From assembly GCA_947254205.1 (NCBI GenBank), contig CAMYCE010000012.1:1-32488 (forward strand): a DNA stretch of 32,488 nucleotides, given 5' to 3'. Position 1 is the stretch's first letter, and each line of letters begins with the position of its first letter. The position numbers and the translations under genes were made by a program. This stretch comes from an uncultured Prevotellaceae bacterium (GTDB lineage Bacteria > Bacteroidota > Bacteroidia > Bacteroidales > Muribaculaceae). Under the pieces are notes generated by a model, which saw only the letters and a list, made by a program, of their open reading frames with translations, did not search any database and had not been told where the DNA came from. Of this stretch, positions 7,339-16,350 are shown in pieces.

Positions 7339-10257
7339 TTATTGTTTTTTGCCTTTCTTTTCAAAGCGCTTCACAAAGGTGTAGGCTGTGGGAGCAGCCA
7401 CAAAGAGTGAGCACAAGGTGCCAATCACCACACCCAATATCATGGCAAAGTTGAATGAGCGAATCGATTCACCACCCAGCAGGAAGATCACGATGAGCAC
7501 GAGCAATGTGCTCAACGAGGTCATCATGGTGCGACTCAAAGTGCTGTTGAGGGCATTGTTGAAACGCTCTTCTTCGTTTTGCTTGGGATAGAGGTTGCGA
7601 TATTCGCGCACACGGTCAAACACCACCACCGTGTCATTGATTTGATAACCAATCACAGTGAGGATAGCGGCAATGAAGGTTTGGTCAACTTCCATTGAGA
7701 AGGGCAACAAGCCATGCAGGGTGAAGAAGCCAATCACAATAAATGAGGTGAAGGCCACTGCAGCCACAGCACCCAGCGAGAAGGCCAGGTTGCGGAAGCG
7801 CAACAAGATGTAGAATCCCATAGCAATCACCGAGAGCAACACGGCCCAAATTGCACCGCGTGTCATGTCGCTTGCAATAGCAGGACCCACAGCATCTTGC
7901 GACACCACGCCAATTTGCTCATTGCTCACGCTAAAGTCTTCAAAACTCATGCTTCCCAGTTCGCTCTTCATGCCCTTGTAGAGCAAGCCCATGATTTCTT
8001 CGTCGACTTCGGGGTCGTTGTTGTCAACCTTGTAGTTGGTCGACACGCGCACCTTTTTGTTGTTGTCGATTTGAATCACCGAGACGGTAGCACCTTGGAA
8101 GAGTGGGGTGAGTTGGCTTTGAATGGCTGTGGTTGAAACTGCGTGATCAAATTTCACAATATAGTTGCGACCACCCGAGAAGTCGATGCCCAAGCTCAAG
8201 GGGCGAATGAAGAACATGGCAATCACAATGGCCGAGCAAATGGCTACAATTGTGCCCACCTTCTTGCTCTTGTTCACAAAGTTGAACTTGGTGTTTTGCA
8301 TCCAGTTTTTGGCAAGGTTGGTAGTGAAAGTTGTGCTACCAAAGCCAAAGCGGTTGTTGTTGATGAAGTTCTCAAGAATGAGGCGTGTGGCAAACACGGC
8401 AGTGAAGAACGAGCAGCAAATACCAATGATGAGGGTGATGGCAAAACCACGAATTGGGCCAGTGCCCAAGTAGGCCAAAATAATACCGGTGATGATAGAT
8501 GTTAAGTTACCGTCAAAGATTGCCGAGAAAGCGTTGCTATAGCCATCTTTCACAGCGGCTTTGAGGTTCTTGCCATTGCGCAACTCTTCTTTGCAACGTT
8601 CAAAAATGAGCACGTTGGCATCGACTGCCATACCCAGCGAGAGCACAATACCGGCGATGCCAGGCAATGTGAGCACGCTTTGGAACGAAGCCAAAATACC
8701 AAAGGTGAAGAACAGGTTGAAGAGCAAGCCCATGTTGGCAATGCTACCAGCCTTGAAGCCATAAACAACAATCATCATGATCATCAAGAGCACAAGTGCC
8801 ACGGCAAATGATATCATACCCTTGTTGATTGATTCTTGACCCAGTGAAGGACCAATCACACTCTCGCTGGCAATGTTTACCTTGGCCACCATTTTACCCG
8901 ATTGGAGCACGGTTGCAAGGTCATTGGCCTCTTCGACGGTGAAGTTGCCCGAAATTTCGGTGTTGCCACCATCGATTTGCTGATTCACGTTGGGATAGGA
9001 ATAAACTTGGTTGTCGAGCACAACGGCTACTTGACGATTGATGTTGGCACCGGTGAGGCGCGACCATTGGCGGGCGCCCTCATCGTTCATCTTCATAGTC
9101 ACCACTTGACCCTTGAGGTTTTCAAACTCGCTTTGAGCTTGAGTCACCACGTCGCCATTCATTTGAGCCTTGCCTTGAGGACCCTTTTTGATGGCAATGA
9201 GACCAAACTTGTCGTTGAGCATTTGGTCGGCCTTCACGGTCCAGCACAGTTTCAAGTCGCTGGGCAAGTATTTGGGGCCATATTGAGCGATAATGGCATT
9301 CACGGCAGCTGTGTCTTTGGCGGCAGTCACACCCACCACGCAGAAGTCGCCACGGCCATAGAGCTGGAGCACACTCGAGAGCTTCACGCTTGCCACGGCA
9401 GGGGTGGCTTTGGCTTGTGTGGAGTCGGCTTGTGTGGAGTCGGTAGCAACTTTTGCAGGAGTAGCGGCATTCTCGGTAGCAGCCATGAGCTGGTTGAAGT
9501 TGTCGCGAATTTCGCTCCATTTATAGGTCTCATAAAATTCGAGGTTGGCAGTTCCCTGAAGCAGTTTCTTCACACGTTCGGGTTCTTTGATGCCTGGGAG
9601 TTCAAGCAAAATGCGACCAGTGCTTTGCAGTTTTTGAATGTTGGGAGCAACAACACCAAATTTGTCGATACGGTTGCGCAACACGTTATAGGAGTTGTCG
9701 ACCATCGAGTTTACCTCGCCTTTCAAGATAGTTTCCACTTGAGCATCGGTAGCACCAGGAGTTTCTTTCACCTTTTGCACACCGCGGAAAATTTGAGCGA
9801 GGTTGTGGCCACCCAATTTCTTGTATTCGTTGCAGAACGATGTCACGTAGTCGTCTTGAGCGGCTTGGCTGGCTTCGACGTTGGCGATAGCCTTGCGGAA
9901 TGTTTTGTCTTGATTTTCGTTAGACAAAGCCTTCAAAATGTCGGGCACCGAGATTTGAAGAGTCACGTTCATACCACCCTTCAAGTCAAGACCAAGTCCC
10001 AACTGTTTTTCACGAACTTCCTGGAACGTGTAGTAGCCCAGGTACACCTTCTGCTTGGCGATTTTGTCCATATAATCGTTGTACTCCTTCTTATAGGTGG
10101 CGTTTGACATATCGGGAGTGCCGATATGTGCCTTGGCCATGGCAAGCTCTTCGCCCTCGGTCTCATAGTGGTTGGCCACAAAAGAGAACGAAAGGTAGAA
10201 TGCACAAATAAGAATCAACGCAACGGTTATAACCTTAATAAAACCTTTAGTTTGCAT
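7339..10257 (-). CDS. secDF: protein translocase SecDF fusion
   Basis: A 972-residue fusion of SecD and SecF, the form usual in Bacteroidetes. SecD: first membrane helix at about 8-26, the signature LGLGLDLKGGMN (about 86-97), the large periplasmic domain (about 100-470), then a helix bundle with the conserved GMAVDANVLIFERCKEEL segment. SecF: a new helix, LGIDFSGGRNYIVKF, a small periplasmic domain, and a second bundle with GYQINDTVVVFDRVREYR. SecDF binds SecYEG and uses proton flow to pull exported chains through late in transport. A variable periplasmic loop has a tandem DSTQADSTQA duplication encoded by a 15-bp direct repeat (9412-9441). Promoter at 10335-10342, terminator at 7281-7314; monocistronic. 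Confidence 0.97.
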   Translation of the reverse strand: MQTKGFIKVITVALILICAFYLSFSFVANHYETEGEELAMAKAHIGTPDMSNATYKKEYNDYMDKIAKQKVYLGYYTFQEVREKQLGLGLDLKGGMNVTLQISVPDILKALSNENQDKTFRKAIANVEASQAAQDDYVTSFCNEYKKLGGHNLAQIFRGVQKVKETPGATDAQVETILKGEVNSMVDNSYNVLRNRIDKFGVVAPNIQKLQSTGRILLELPGIKEPERVKKLLQGTANLEFYETYKWSEIRDNFNQLMAATENAATPAKVATDSTQADSTQAKATPAVASVKLSSVLQLYGRGDFCVVGVTAAKDTAAVNAIIAQYGPKYLPSDLKLCWTVKADQMLNDKFGLIAIKKGPQGKAQMNGDVVTQAQSEFENLKGQVVTMKMNDEGARQWSRLTGANINRQVAVVLDNQVYSYPNVNQQIDGGNTEISGNFTVEEANDLATVLQSGKMVAKVNIASESVIGPSLGQESINKGMISFAVALVLLMIMMIVVYGFKAGSIANMGLLFNLFFTFGILASFQSVLTLPGIAGIVLSLGMAVDANVLIFERCKEELRNGKNLKAAVKDGYSNAFSAIFDGNLTSIITGIILAYLGTGPIRGFAITLIIGICCSFFTAVFATRLILENFINNNRFGFGSTTFTTNLAKNWMQNTKFNFVNKSKKVGTIVAICSAIVIAMFFIRPLSLGIDFSGGRNYIVKFDHAVSTTAIQSQLTPLFQGATVSVIQIDNNKKVRVSTNYKVDNNDPEVDEEIMGLLYKGMKSELGSMSFEDFSVSNEQIGVVSQDAVGPAIASDMTRGAIWAVLLSVIAMGFYILLRFRNLAFSLGAVAAVAFTSFIVIGFFTLHGLLPFSMEVDQTFIAAILTVIGYQINDTVVVFDRVREYRNLYPKQNEEERFNNALNSTLSRTMMTSLSTLLVLIVIFLLGGESIRSFNFAMILGVVIGTLCSLFVAAPTAYTFVKRFEKKGKKQ
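9412..9441 (-). repeat. 15-bp tandem repeat inside secDF
   Basis: GGCTTGTGTGGAGTC occurs twice head to tail, encoding the DSTQA duplication in a low-complexity loop of the SecD periplasmic domain. It keeps the frame and probably reflects slippage in an unconstrained linker. Confidence 0.85.
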
Positions 10258-10334
10258 TTGTTGAATTATTATGTTATTTAATTATTTACAGGGTCACAAA
10301 ATGGTCTTCACGCTTGAAGTCATTTTACAGCCTG

Positions 10335-10342
10335 CAAATATA
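10335..10342 (-). promoter_or_regulatory. -7 element of secDF
   Basis: TATATTTG on the minus strand, with a T-rich -33 region (TTTT) 19 nt upstream. The leader to the secDF ATG is about 70 nt. Confidence 0.55.
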
Positions 10343-10439
10343 CAATAAAATATTTAAGTGAAAAAATATTTAAAACTAAATTTGGGGAACGCATTTTTGT
10401 GTTAGAATTATCTAAAAATGATACAATTAAATGCTGTTG

Positions 10440-10752
10440 AGATTCGACACGCCCGTGGTCTGCCTCCATTTCTGAGGACTCGTCGAAGGGCGTGCTGTAG
10501 CGCAACGTGTCGATGACAGCTTCGTGCAAGGAGCCCTGATTATCTTTGACGGCAAGGAAGTAGTCGGCCTTCATGTCCGGTATCCGGGCCGCTATGTCGG
10601 TCTGTGTTCCTATGGCATCTATGGAGATAACAGCGCCTTCCACGTCCGGCTTGTCAAGCAGCTTGGGTATGACGGTTATCTCATTCTCCTTGTCCTCAAG
10701 TGGTAGTAACTCCATAGAATCAAAAAATCAAGATTTTGATGCGGTTGCCCTT
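10440..10752 (-). pseudogene. ISAs1-type transposase remnant
   Basis: From the ATG at 10715 the minus strand reads about 90 residues matching the middle and end of the ISAs1/H-repeat transposase catalytic core: KENEITVIPKLLDKPDVEGAV, then SIDAIGTQTDIA (second catalytic Asp), ADYFLAVKDNQGSLHEAV, and MEADHGRVES (catalytic Glu). After HGRVES the frame becomes unrelated AT-rich sequence. The N-terminal half with the first Asp is missing, since stops lie immediately upstream of the ATG. At 10738-10752 GATGCGGTTGCCCTT resembles, as I recall, the terminal inverted repeat of ISAs1 elements, so the right end seems present and the interior deleted. The piece cannot encode an active transposase. Confidence 0.8.
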
Positions 10753-10770
10753 GGATTTAACCTTAAAGTT

Positions 10771-10801
10771 TTTGGAAAACTCGCAATAATACCTATCTTT
10801 G
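10771..10801 (+). promoter_or_regulatory. promoter of hydroxyacid dehydrogenase
   Basis: TTTG (10771-10774), 19-nt spacer, TATCTTTG (10794-10801): a textbook Bacteroidetes promoter. It begins only about 18 nt outside the IS end and sits 55 nt before the ATG at 10856. Confidence 0.8.
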
Positions 10802-10855
10802 CCCGTGTATGATTTTTTGCAAAAATATATAAGCTTAAACAGTATTGAAAAACAA

Positions 10856-11809
10856 ATGAAAATCGTTGTTTTAGATGGTTACGCCGTCAATCCCGGCGAC
10901 CTCTCATGGAAAGGCCTCAAAGAATTGGGCGACTGCAAAGTGTATGACCGCACTGCCGCCTCTCAAGTTGTGGAACGCGCCATCGACGCTCAAATGGTGC
11001 TCACCAACAAGGTCGTGCTTGATGCTACCACTATTGGCGCATTGCCCGATCTCAAGTATATTGGCGTGATGGCTACAGGCTTGAATGTTGTGGATGTTGA
11101 AGCTGCCCGCAAGCGTGGCATTGTGGTGACCAACGTGCCCGACTATTGCACCGACTCGGTGGCACAAATGGTTTTTGCCCATTTGCTCAACATTTGCAAT
11201 CATGTGCGCCACTACACCAGCGACGTGCGCGATGGCAAGTGGAGCCGTTGTAGCGACTTTTCCTATTTCAACACACCTCTTGTGGAACTCACAGGCAAAA
11301 CCATGGGTATCGTGGGCCTTGGCAACATTGGCATGCAAGTGGCTCGCATGGCATTGGTGATGAACATGAAGGTTCAGGCTTTCACCTCCAAGGCACAAGA
11401 GCAGTTGCCCGAAGGCATCACCAAGGTTGATCTCGACACGCTCTTTGCAACAAGCGATGTTGTGTCGTTGCATTGCCCGCTCACTCCCGACACTCACCAC
11501 ATGGTGAATCGCAAGCGATTGCACGCCATGAAACCTCGTGCCATTCTCATCAACACCTCGCGTGGCGAATTGGTAAACGAAGCCGACCTTGCCGACTGCC
11601 TTGAAAAAGGTGGCTTGCTGGGTGCAGGTCTTGACGTGATGGCTCAAGAACCTCCACAAGAAGACAACCCGCTGTTGCGTGCTCGCAACTGCTACATGAC
11701 TCCCCACATTGGTTGGGCGAGCAAAGAAGCACGCACCCGTCTCATGGACATCGTCACTCGCAATGCAAAGGCCTTTATTGATGGCCGGCCACAAAATGTG
11801 GTGAAGTGA
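10856..11809 (+). CDS. D-2-hydroxyacid dehydrogenase
   Basis: A 317-residue NAD-dependent dehydrogenase. The Rossmann motif GIVGLGNIG is at 151-159. Catalytic residues are in place: Arg236 (NTSRGE), Glu265 (AQEPP) and His284 (TPHIGW). The enzyme interconverts a 2-hydroxyacid and its 2-oxoacid with NAD(P)H. The sequence resembles the glycerate/hydroxypyruvate reductase branch, but the substrate is not fixed by visible residues. I chose the ATG at 10856 (MKIVVLDGY) over the in-frame ATG at 10799, because the latter overlaps the -7 element and adds 19 residues unlike the family. A strong terminator at 11860 shows it is transcribed alone. Confidence 0.92.
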   Translation: MKIVVLDGYAVNPGDLSWKGLKELGDCKVYDRTAASQVVERAIDAQMVLTNKVVLDATTIGALPDLKYIGVMATGLNVVDVEAARKRGIVVTNVPDYCTDSVAQMVFAHLLNICNHVRHYTSDVRDGKWSRCSDFSYFNTPLVELTGKTMGIVGLGNIGMQVARMALVMNMKVQAFTSKAQEQLPEGITKVDLDTLFATSDVVSLHCPLTPDTHHMVNRKRLHAMKPRAILINTSRGELVNEADLADCLEKGGLLGAGLDVMAQEPPQEDNPLLRARNCYMTPHIGWASKEARTRLMDIVTRNAKAFIDGRPQNVVK

Positions 11810-11859
11810 CCATGAGTTGTGATTAAGCACATAAGTGACAAAAAAATATGTTTTTTCAA

Positions 11860-11898
11860 GGCATGTGTCAAGGCCGTGAGGCTGACACATGCCGTTTT
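11860..11898 (+). terminator. terminator of hydroxyacid dehydrogenase
   Basis: 11-bp arms GGCATGTGTCA (11860-11870) and TGACACATGCC (11883-11893), with an inner GCC/GGC pairing, followed by GTTTTTATTGTTTTT. A strong intrinsic terminator. Confidence 0.9.
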
Positions 11899-11931
11899 TA
11901 TTGTTTTTAGATGCAAAGGTTGTGGGTTGAG

Positions 11932-11957
11932 CCCCAATCGGTCATTAGGTCGCAATA
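11932..11957 (-). repeat. dispersed repeat, copy B
   Basis: The reverse complement is identical over 26 nt to copy A (24-49), with looser similarity extending about 25 nt further. It lies between the terminator of the dehydrogenase and the promoter of the Ig-like lipoprotein gene, about 14 nt before the -33 position of the latter. Confidence 0.85.
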
Positions 11958-11994
11958 GGCTCATAATTTTAGGTTTTTCTTCATAAATTCTTTG

Positions 11995-12002
11995 TAACTT
12001 TG
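11995..12002 (+). promoter_or_regulatory. -7 element of lipoprotein gene
   Basis: TAACTTTG fits TAnnTTTG and is about 32 nt before the TTG start at 12034. The -33 region is T-rich but lacks a clear TTTG. Confidence 0.6.
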
Positions 12003-12033
12003 TGGCTCAATAATGCTTTAACTGCCCATTGAA

Positions 12034-14112
12034 TTGAAAAATTTGTTACATATCGTGTTGTGCTTGCTTGCCGGAGCATTGCTGTGGGCGTGTGCCAATA
12101 TTGGTTCGCCCGAGGGCGGTCCGCGCGACTACACTCCACCTGTGCTTGTCAAGAGTTCGCCTGCCTTGGGCTCTCTTCATTACAAGGGTGGCAAAGTGCA
12201 ACTGCATTTCGACGAGATTGTGCAAATCAAAGATCAGCAAAAAAAAGTGGTGGTTTCTCCCACTCAAAAAAATCAGCCATCAATCAAAGTGCTGGGCAAG
12301 AGCATTCTTGTGGAACTCAATGATGAGTTGAAGCCCAACACCACCTATACCATCGACTTTAGCGATGCGATTGAAGACAACAACGAGGGCAACCGCCTCG
12401 ATAACTTTAGCTATGCTTTTTCAACAGGCGACATTCTCGACACGCTTGCAATATCGGGCATTGTGTTGCGTGCCAGTGATTTGGAGCCCATGCAGCATGT
12501 GCTGGTGGGCATTCACAGCAACTTGAGCGACACTGCTTTTGCTCGGTTGCCATTGGAGCGCATCAGCCGCACCAATGACAAGGGCGAGTTCACAATACAC
12601 AACCTCAAGCCGGGGCGCTACCATGTTTTTGCCCTCAACGACATGGACGGCAACTATCGCATGGCACGTTCCGAGGAAATGGCCTTTCTCGACGAGGTGA
12701 TAGTGCCCGGTGTGGCCACCTTTAACTCGCAAGACACTACATTCACCTTCGATCACCGCATCGACACGGTGAAGACAGCCACCCACACCGAGTTTCTTCC
12801 CAACGATGTGTTGCTCACCATGTTTCGCGAAGACTACAAGCCTCTTTACATGAAAAAGAATGAACGGCAAGGACGCAACAAGCTCTTTGTGCTCTTGTCG
12901 GCACCCACACAACTGCCCCGGCTCAAGGTGTTGAAACCGGCAGTTCATGCGCCCAGTTGGTATAAACTGGAAACGCGCGAGGGCAATGACTCACTGGTGT
13001 ATTGGCTCACCGACTCTACTCTCATCAAGAGCGACTCCATCACAATCGAGATGCAACACTTCAAGAGCGACTCGGCAGGAGCACTGGTGATGGTGCACGA
13101 CACCCTCAACTTCATGGCTCGCAAAACCAATAGCGAAATCAAGCGTGCCAAAGAAGAAGCCAAGGAGCAGGAGCGCATGACCCATGAGCTTGCCAAGCTC
13201 GAAGCCGAGCGCGAGAAACTTGTGGCGCAAGGCAAAGATGTGGAGAGCATTGAACTTGATATTGAGATGCTCAAGGCTCAACGAGGCAAGAAGCGTGAGC
13301 CACTTGTGGTGAACATGGAGAAGAAGGGTACCCTTGATGTGACCGATAGCGTGACGTTCAAGTTTGAGGTGCCACTCGACACCATCTACCAAGACCGCAT
13401 TGCTCTCGAGTTGATGCGCCCCGATAGCACTTGGGCTCCCGTTGTGCCCAAGCCCTTGCTCAAGCAAGTGAGCCCCCTCAACCCCATGCGTTTTGCCATC
13501 GACACCACTTTGGTGCCCGAGGGCAACTATCGCCTGCGACTCGATTCAATGGCATTGCGCAGCATCTATGGACAAGTGAACGACTCGCTGAAAATTGACT
13601 TTAAAGTGCGCTCGCTCGACGACTATGGCTACATTGTGTTGCATGTGAATGGTGGGGGCGACTCGGCAGTGGTGGAGTTGCTCGACCGCAACGAGAATGT
13701 GTTGCGCCGTGAGCAAGTGAATGCCGGCAAGGTGACGTTTCAAAATCTCACTCCCGGGCAATATTACCTGCGCCTGTTTATCGACCGCAATGGCAATGGC
13801 AAGTGGGACACGGGCAACTATGGCGAGCATCGTCAGCCCGAAGAGGTGTATTACTACCCCCATGTCAACAAACTCAAAATACGCAAAGGGTGGGGCAGTG
13901 AAGAAACGTGGAACATTTATGCCACGCCACTCAACTTGCAAAAATCCGATAAAATCAAGCGCAACAAGCCCGAAAAGCGCAAAGATGCTATTGAGCAGCA
14001 GAAGCCCGATAAAGACAAGACTGCCGATGAGGAAGATGAGTTCAACTCCACTGGTTTTGGCTCCAACTCCTATAGTAGCGACAAGTATCGCAACTATCAA
14101 AATCGCCGATAG
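12034..14112 (+). CDS. Ig-like (Big_5) lipoprotein, 692 aa
   Basis: A large predicted SPII lipoprotein starting at TTG (12034): the upstream frame has a stop at 12019, and the TTG start gives a good signal sequence ending LLWAC (Cys20). Residues about 35-135 form an Ig-like Big_5 domain (DYTPPVLVKSSPALGS, then LKPNTTYTIDFSDAIEDNNEGN). A carboxypeptidase-regulatory-like fold follows (GRYHVFALNDMDGNYRM). A charged stretch at about 365-425 (KRAKEEAKEQERMTHELAKLEAEREK) is a predicted coiled coil. A second such fold near 560-610 contains LFIDRNGNGKWDTG, a possible Ca2+ loop. The C-terminus is a Lys/Asp-rich low-complexity tail. Such proteins are common in Bacteroidetes and of unknown function; envelope location is likely. 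Confidence 0.8.
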   Translation: MKNLLHIVLCLLAGALLWACANIGSPEGGPRDYTPPVLVKSSPALGSLHYKGGKVQLHFDEIVQIKDQQKKVVVSPTQKNQPSIKVLGKSILVELNDELKPNTTYTIDFSDAIEDNNEGNRLDNFSYAFSTGDILDTLAISGIVLRASDLEPMQHVLVGIHSNLSDTAFARLPLERISRTNDKGEFTIHNLKPGRYHVFALNDMDGNYRMARSEEMAFLDEVIVPGVATFNSQDTTFTFDHRIDTVKTATHTEFLPNDVLLTMFREDYKPLYMKKNERQGRNKLFVLLSAPTQLPRLKVLKPAVHAPSWYKLETREGNDSLVYWLTDSTLIKSDSITIEMQHFKSDSAGALVMVHDTLNFMARKTNSEIKRAKEEAKEQERMTHELAKLEAEREKLVAQGKDVESIELDIEMLKAQRGKKREPLVVNMEKKGTLDVTDSVTFKFEVPLDTIYQDRIALELMRPDSTWAPVVPKPLLKQVSPLNPMRFAIDTTLVPEGNYRLRLDSMALRSIYGQVNDSLKIDFKVRSLDDYGYIVLHVNGGGDSAVVELLDRNENVLRREQVNAGKVTFQNLTPGQYYLRLFIDRNGNGKWDTGNYGEHRQPEEVYYYPHVNKLKIRKGWGSEETWNIYATPLNLQKSDKIKRNKPEKRKDAIEQQKPDKDKTADEEDEFNSTGFGSNSYSSDKYRNYQNRR

Positions 14113-14178
14113 CGTGCAGTTGGCTCAAGAGATAATAAAAGGAGATTAAACATTGACTTTCAACCAACAAATAAAACA

Positions 14179-15549
14179 ATGACTGAGATATTGAATAGCA
14201 TGGGTAGCTGGCTCATTGCTGCAAGTGACTTTGTGTGTGGCTATCCCGAGTTTTTCCTGCTCATAGGTGGCGGATTGTTTTTGCTCATCTATTCGGCTGG
14301 TGTGTCGATTAGGCGATTGCCTTGGTCTATCAGAGCGTTGCGACAAAAGCAAGCCAAAGATGCCGGCAAAGAAACCGGGCAGATTAGCTCTTTTCAAGCT
14401 CTCATGAGTGCCATAGCCGCCACAGTGGGCATGGGCAATATTGCCGGTGTGGCCATTGCGCTGTCGATTGGCGGGCCCGGGGTGATTTTTTGGATGTGGG
14501 TGAGTGCCTTGGTGGGCATGAGCACTAAGTTTTTTGAGGGCACACTCGCCATTATGTATAAAGGTCGTGATAGCAACGGCGAAATTCAGGGCGGTCCCAT
14601 GTATGTGATCACCGAGGGGTTGGGCAAGAAGTGGAAACCGCTTGCCAATGCCTTTGCCATTTTTGGTCTTGTGGGCACTCTGTGCTTCATGCAGGCCAAT
14701 CAACTTGTTGAGTCGGTGACCACGGTGTTCACTACCCCCATGGGCATTGAAAACACCGTTGGTTTGCGTTTTGCCATGGGTGTTGGCATTGTTGTGGTTG
14801 TGGGCGCAGTGATATTGGGAGGCATAGGGCGCATCGCCAAAACGGCTGCCAAGATTGTGCCACTCATGGTCACGCTCTACTTGGTGCTGGTGGCGATTAT
14901 CATGGTCATGAACATCGACAAGGTGCCGGGCGTGTTTGTGCAAATTATTGATGGAGCTTTTAATCCCCAAGGCATTGCTGGTGGTTTCACGCTCATAGCT
15001 CTCACCGGGGCTCGTCGTGCCGCTATGGTGAACGAGGCCGGCGTGGGTACGGCATCGATGATGCACGGAGCCTCGATGAACACGCAACCCGTGCGCGAGG
15101 GGCTTGTGGCGATGATTGCACCTCTCATCGACTCGGGCATTGTGTGCACCCTCACTGCCATTCCCATCATCATTGCAGGTCAAAACATTGGCACTGGCGA
15201 AGTGTCGGGAGGCTTGTATATAGCCCTTGGAGCTTTTGGACAACTCATTCCTCATGTTGGGCAATATTTGCTCATGGCCATCGTGTTTTTCTTTGCTTTT
15301 TCAACCATGTTCTCCTATAGCTACTATGGCCAAAAGTGCACCAACTTCTTGTTTGGCGCCCACAATGCCAAGTACTACAACTACTATTACCTTGCCATGA
15401 TTGTTGTGGCGGCGGTAATCAAGCTCGATGTGCTGGTGAGCGTGATGGACTTGGCATTTGCCCTCATGGCAGGTTGCACGATGTTCACGCTCATTGCCTT
15501 GAGCCCCAAGGTGAAAAAGGCGATGCAAGATTATTTCAAGGAGCAATGA
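14179..15549 (+). CDS. alanine/glycine:cation symporter (AGCS)
   Basis: A 456-residue inner-membrane transporter of the AGCS (AlsT/DagA) family, with about 11 hydrophobic segments. Diagnostic motifs are TVGMGNIAGVA at 82-92 and GGPMYV at 138-143. Further matches are the GARRAAMVNEAGVGTASMMHGA stretch (about 275-296) and a helix with the FSYSYYGQK motif near 375. The family takes up Ala, Gly or similar amino acids with Na+. It begins 66 nt after the lipoprotein gene with no terminator between, so read-through is possible, but the two have no evident functional tie. Family assignment is firm, substrate unproven. Confidence 0.93.
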   Translation: MTEILNSMGSWLIAASDFVCGYPEFFLLIGGGLFLLIYSAGVSIRRLPWSIRALRQKQAKDAGKETGQISSFQALMSAIAATVGMGNIAGVAIALSIGGPGVIFWMWVSALVGMSTKFFEGTLAIMYKGRDSNGEIQGGPMYVITEGLGKKWKPLANAFAIFGLVGTLCFMQANQLVESVTTVFTTPMGIENTVGLRFAMGVGIVVVVGAVILGGIGRIAKTAAKIVPLMVTLYLVLVAIIMVMNIDKVPGVFVQIIDGAFNPQGIAGGFTLIALTGARRAAMVNEAGVGTASMMHGASMNTQPVREGLVAMIAPLIDSGIVCTLTAIPIIIAGQNIGTGEVSGGLYIALGAFGQLIPHVGQYLLMAIVFFFAFSTMFSYSYYGQKCTNFLFGAHNAKYYNYYYLAMIVVAAVIKLDVLVSVMDLAFALMAGCTMFTLIALSPKVKKAMQDYFKEQ

Positions 15550-15635
15550 TGTTGCGCACATGTTGTTTCGACGCAATAAAACTGCAATTAAGCAATTATA
15601 ACATCTCGATTGTGTGTGAATTGAAGCAAAACAAA

Positions 15636-15643
15636 TATCTTTG
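15636..15643 (+). promoter_or_regulatory. -7 element of small lipoprotein gene
   Basis: TATCTTTG, with a weak -33 (TGTG) 19 nt upstream. It implies a leader of about 60 nt, AU-rich. Confidence 0.55.
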
Positions 15644-15708
15644 CGATAATCAACAATGAGAATATAGCAAATTATCATTATTATTAACAAGATATAATTT
15701 TTAACATC

Positions 15709-16245
15709 ATGACAAAGAAATTTCTTTTATTTGCAGCACTCGTGTGCACCGTTTTGACAGGTTTCACTCTCACCTCTTGTGGTGGTGGCGACGATGAGCC
15801 CAAGGAAGTGACCGAATTGACTGGAAAATACACCATTACCATGACCGAAGATGTGCTTGCTGTTGCCGACGTGTATGTTATTTACAAGGGCAATAACAAT
15901 GAAAACAAAATGGATAAAATCACTTCCACCATTTGGAGCAAAACAGTGAGCAGTAAAAAATTTCCTGCCGAAATGGGTATTAAATATAGATTTCAGCCCA
16001 AACAAGGAGCTAAACCCAAGGAAAGATATGAAATATCGTTTAATGTGGCTTTAAGTGGCAAGGTAGTAACCGGCTCTACCGAAAAGGGTAATTTTACTCA
16101 ATCGAAGACTGTGTTTGGTGCCGAGTTTGTGCCAGCTGCCAAAGTTGATGACGAGCTCAAAGCTAAGAGCAACCAAAGCTATGCCTTTGTGATTGACAAA
16201 GAAGGCAATGCTACCAAGACCGACAAGATGGGCTTCAGCTTCTAA
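15709..16245 (+). CDS. small lipoprotein of unknown function
   Basis: A 178-residue predicted lipoprotein: a hydrophobic signal then LTSC with Cys24, followed by the flexible acidic linker GGGDDEPKEVTE common in surface-exposed Bacteroidetes lipoproteins. Such acidic runs after the Cys often act as surface-export signals (family knowledge; not proven here). The rest is Lys-rich with alternating polar/hydrophobic strands (GKYTITMTED, RYEISFNVALSG, AFVIDKEGN), suggesting a small beta domain. I recognise no family. It has its own -7 element (15636) and a hairpin after the stop (16277-16313), so it is probably monocistronic. The downstream stretch to 16667 is non-coding. Confidence 0.72.
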   Translation: MTKKFLLFAALVCTVLTGFTLTSCGGGDDEPKEVTELTGKYTITMTEDVLAVADVYVIYKGNNNENKMDKITSTIWSKTVSSKKFPAEMGIKYRFQPKQGAKPKERYEISFNVALSGKVVTGSTEKGNFTQSKTVFGAEFVPAAKVDDELKAKSNQSYAFVIDKEGNATKTDKMGFSF

Positions 16246-16276
16246 GCCGATATAAGGTTTTAATCCCAACTACATC

Positions 16277-16313
16277 AAGAGAGGGCTGTGCTTCATGAGC
16301 GCAGTCCTCTCTT
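16277..16313 (+). terminator. hairpin after small lipoprotein gene
   Basis: AAGAGAGG (16277-16284) pairs with CCTCTCTT (16306-16313), extended inwards by imperfect GCTG/CAGT and GC pairs. It starts 32 nt after the stop. No strong T-run follows, so it may be a weak terminator or an mRNA 3' stabiliser. Confidence 0.55.
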
Positions 16314-16350
16314 GTGTGCTATTCTCCATTAGTCACCTTTCTCATTTTGT

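Noticed and set aside
9412..9441. Tandem repeat in secDF as a phase-variation switch
   Set aside because: The unit is 15 bp, so length change keeps the frame, and it lies in a low-complexity loop of an essential-type gene.
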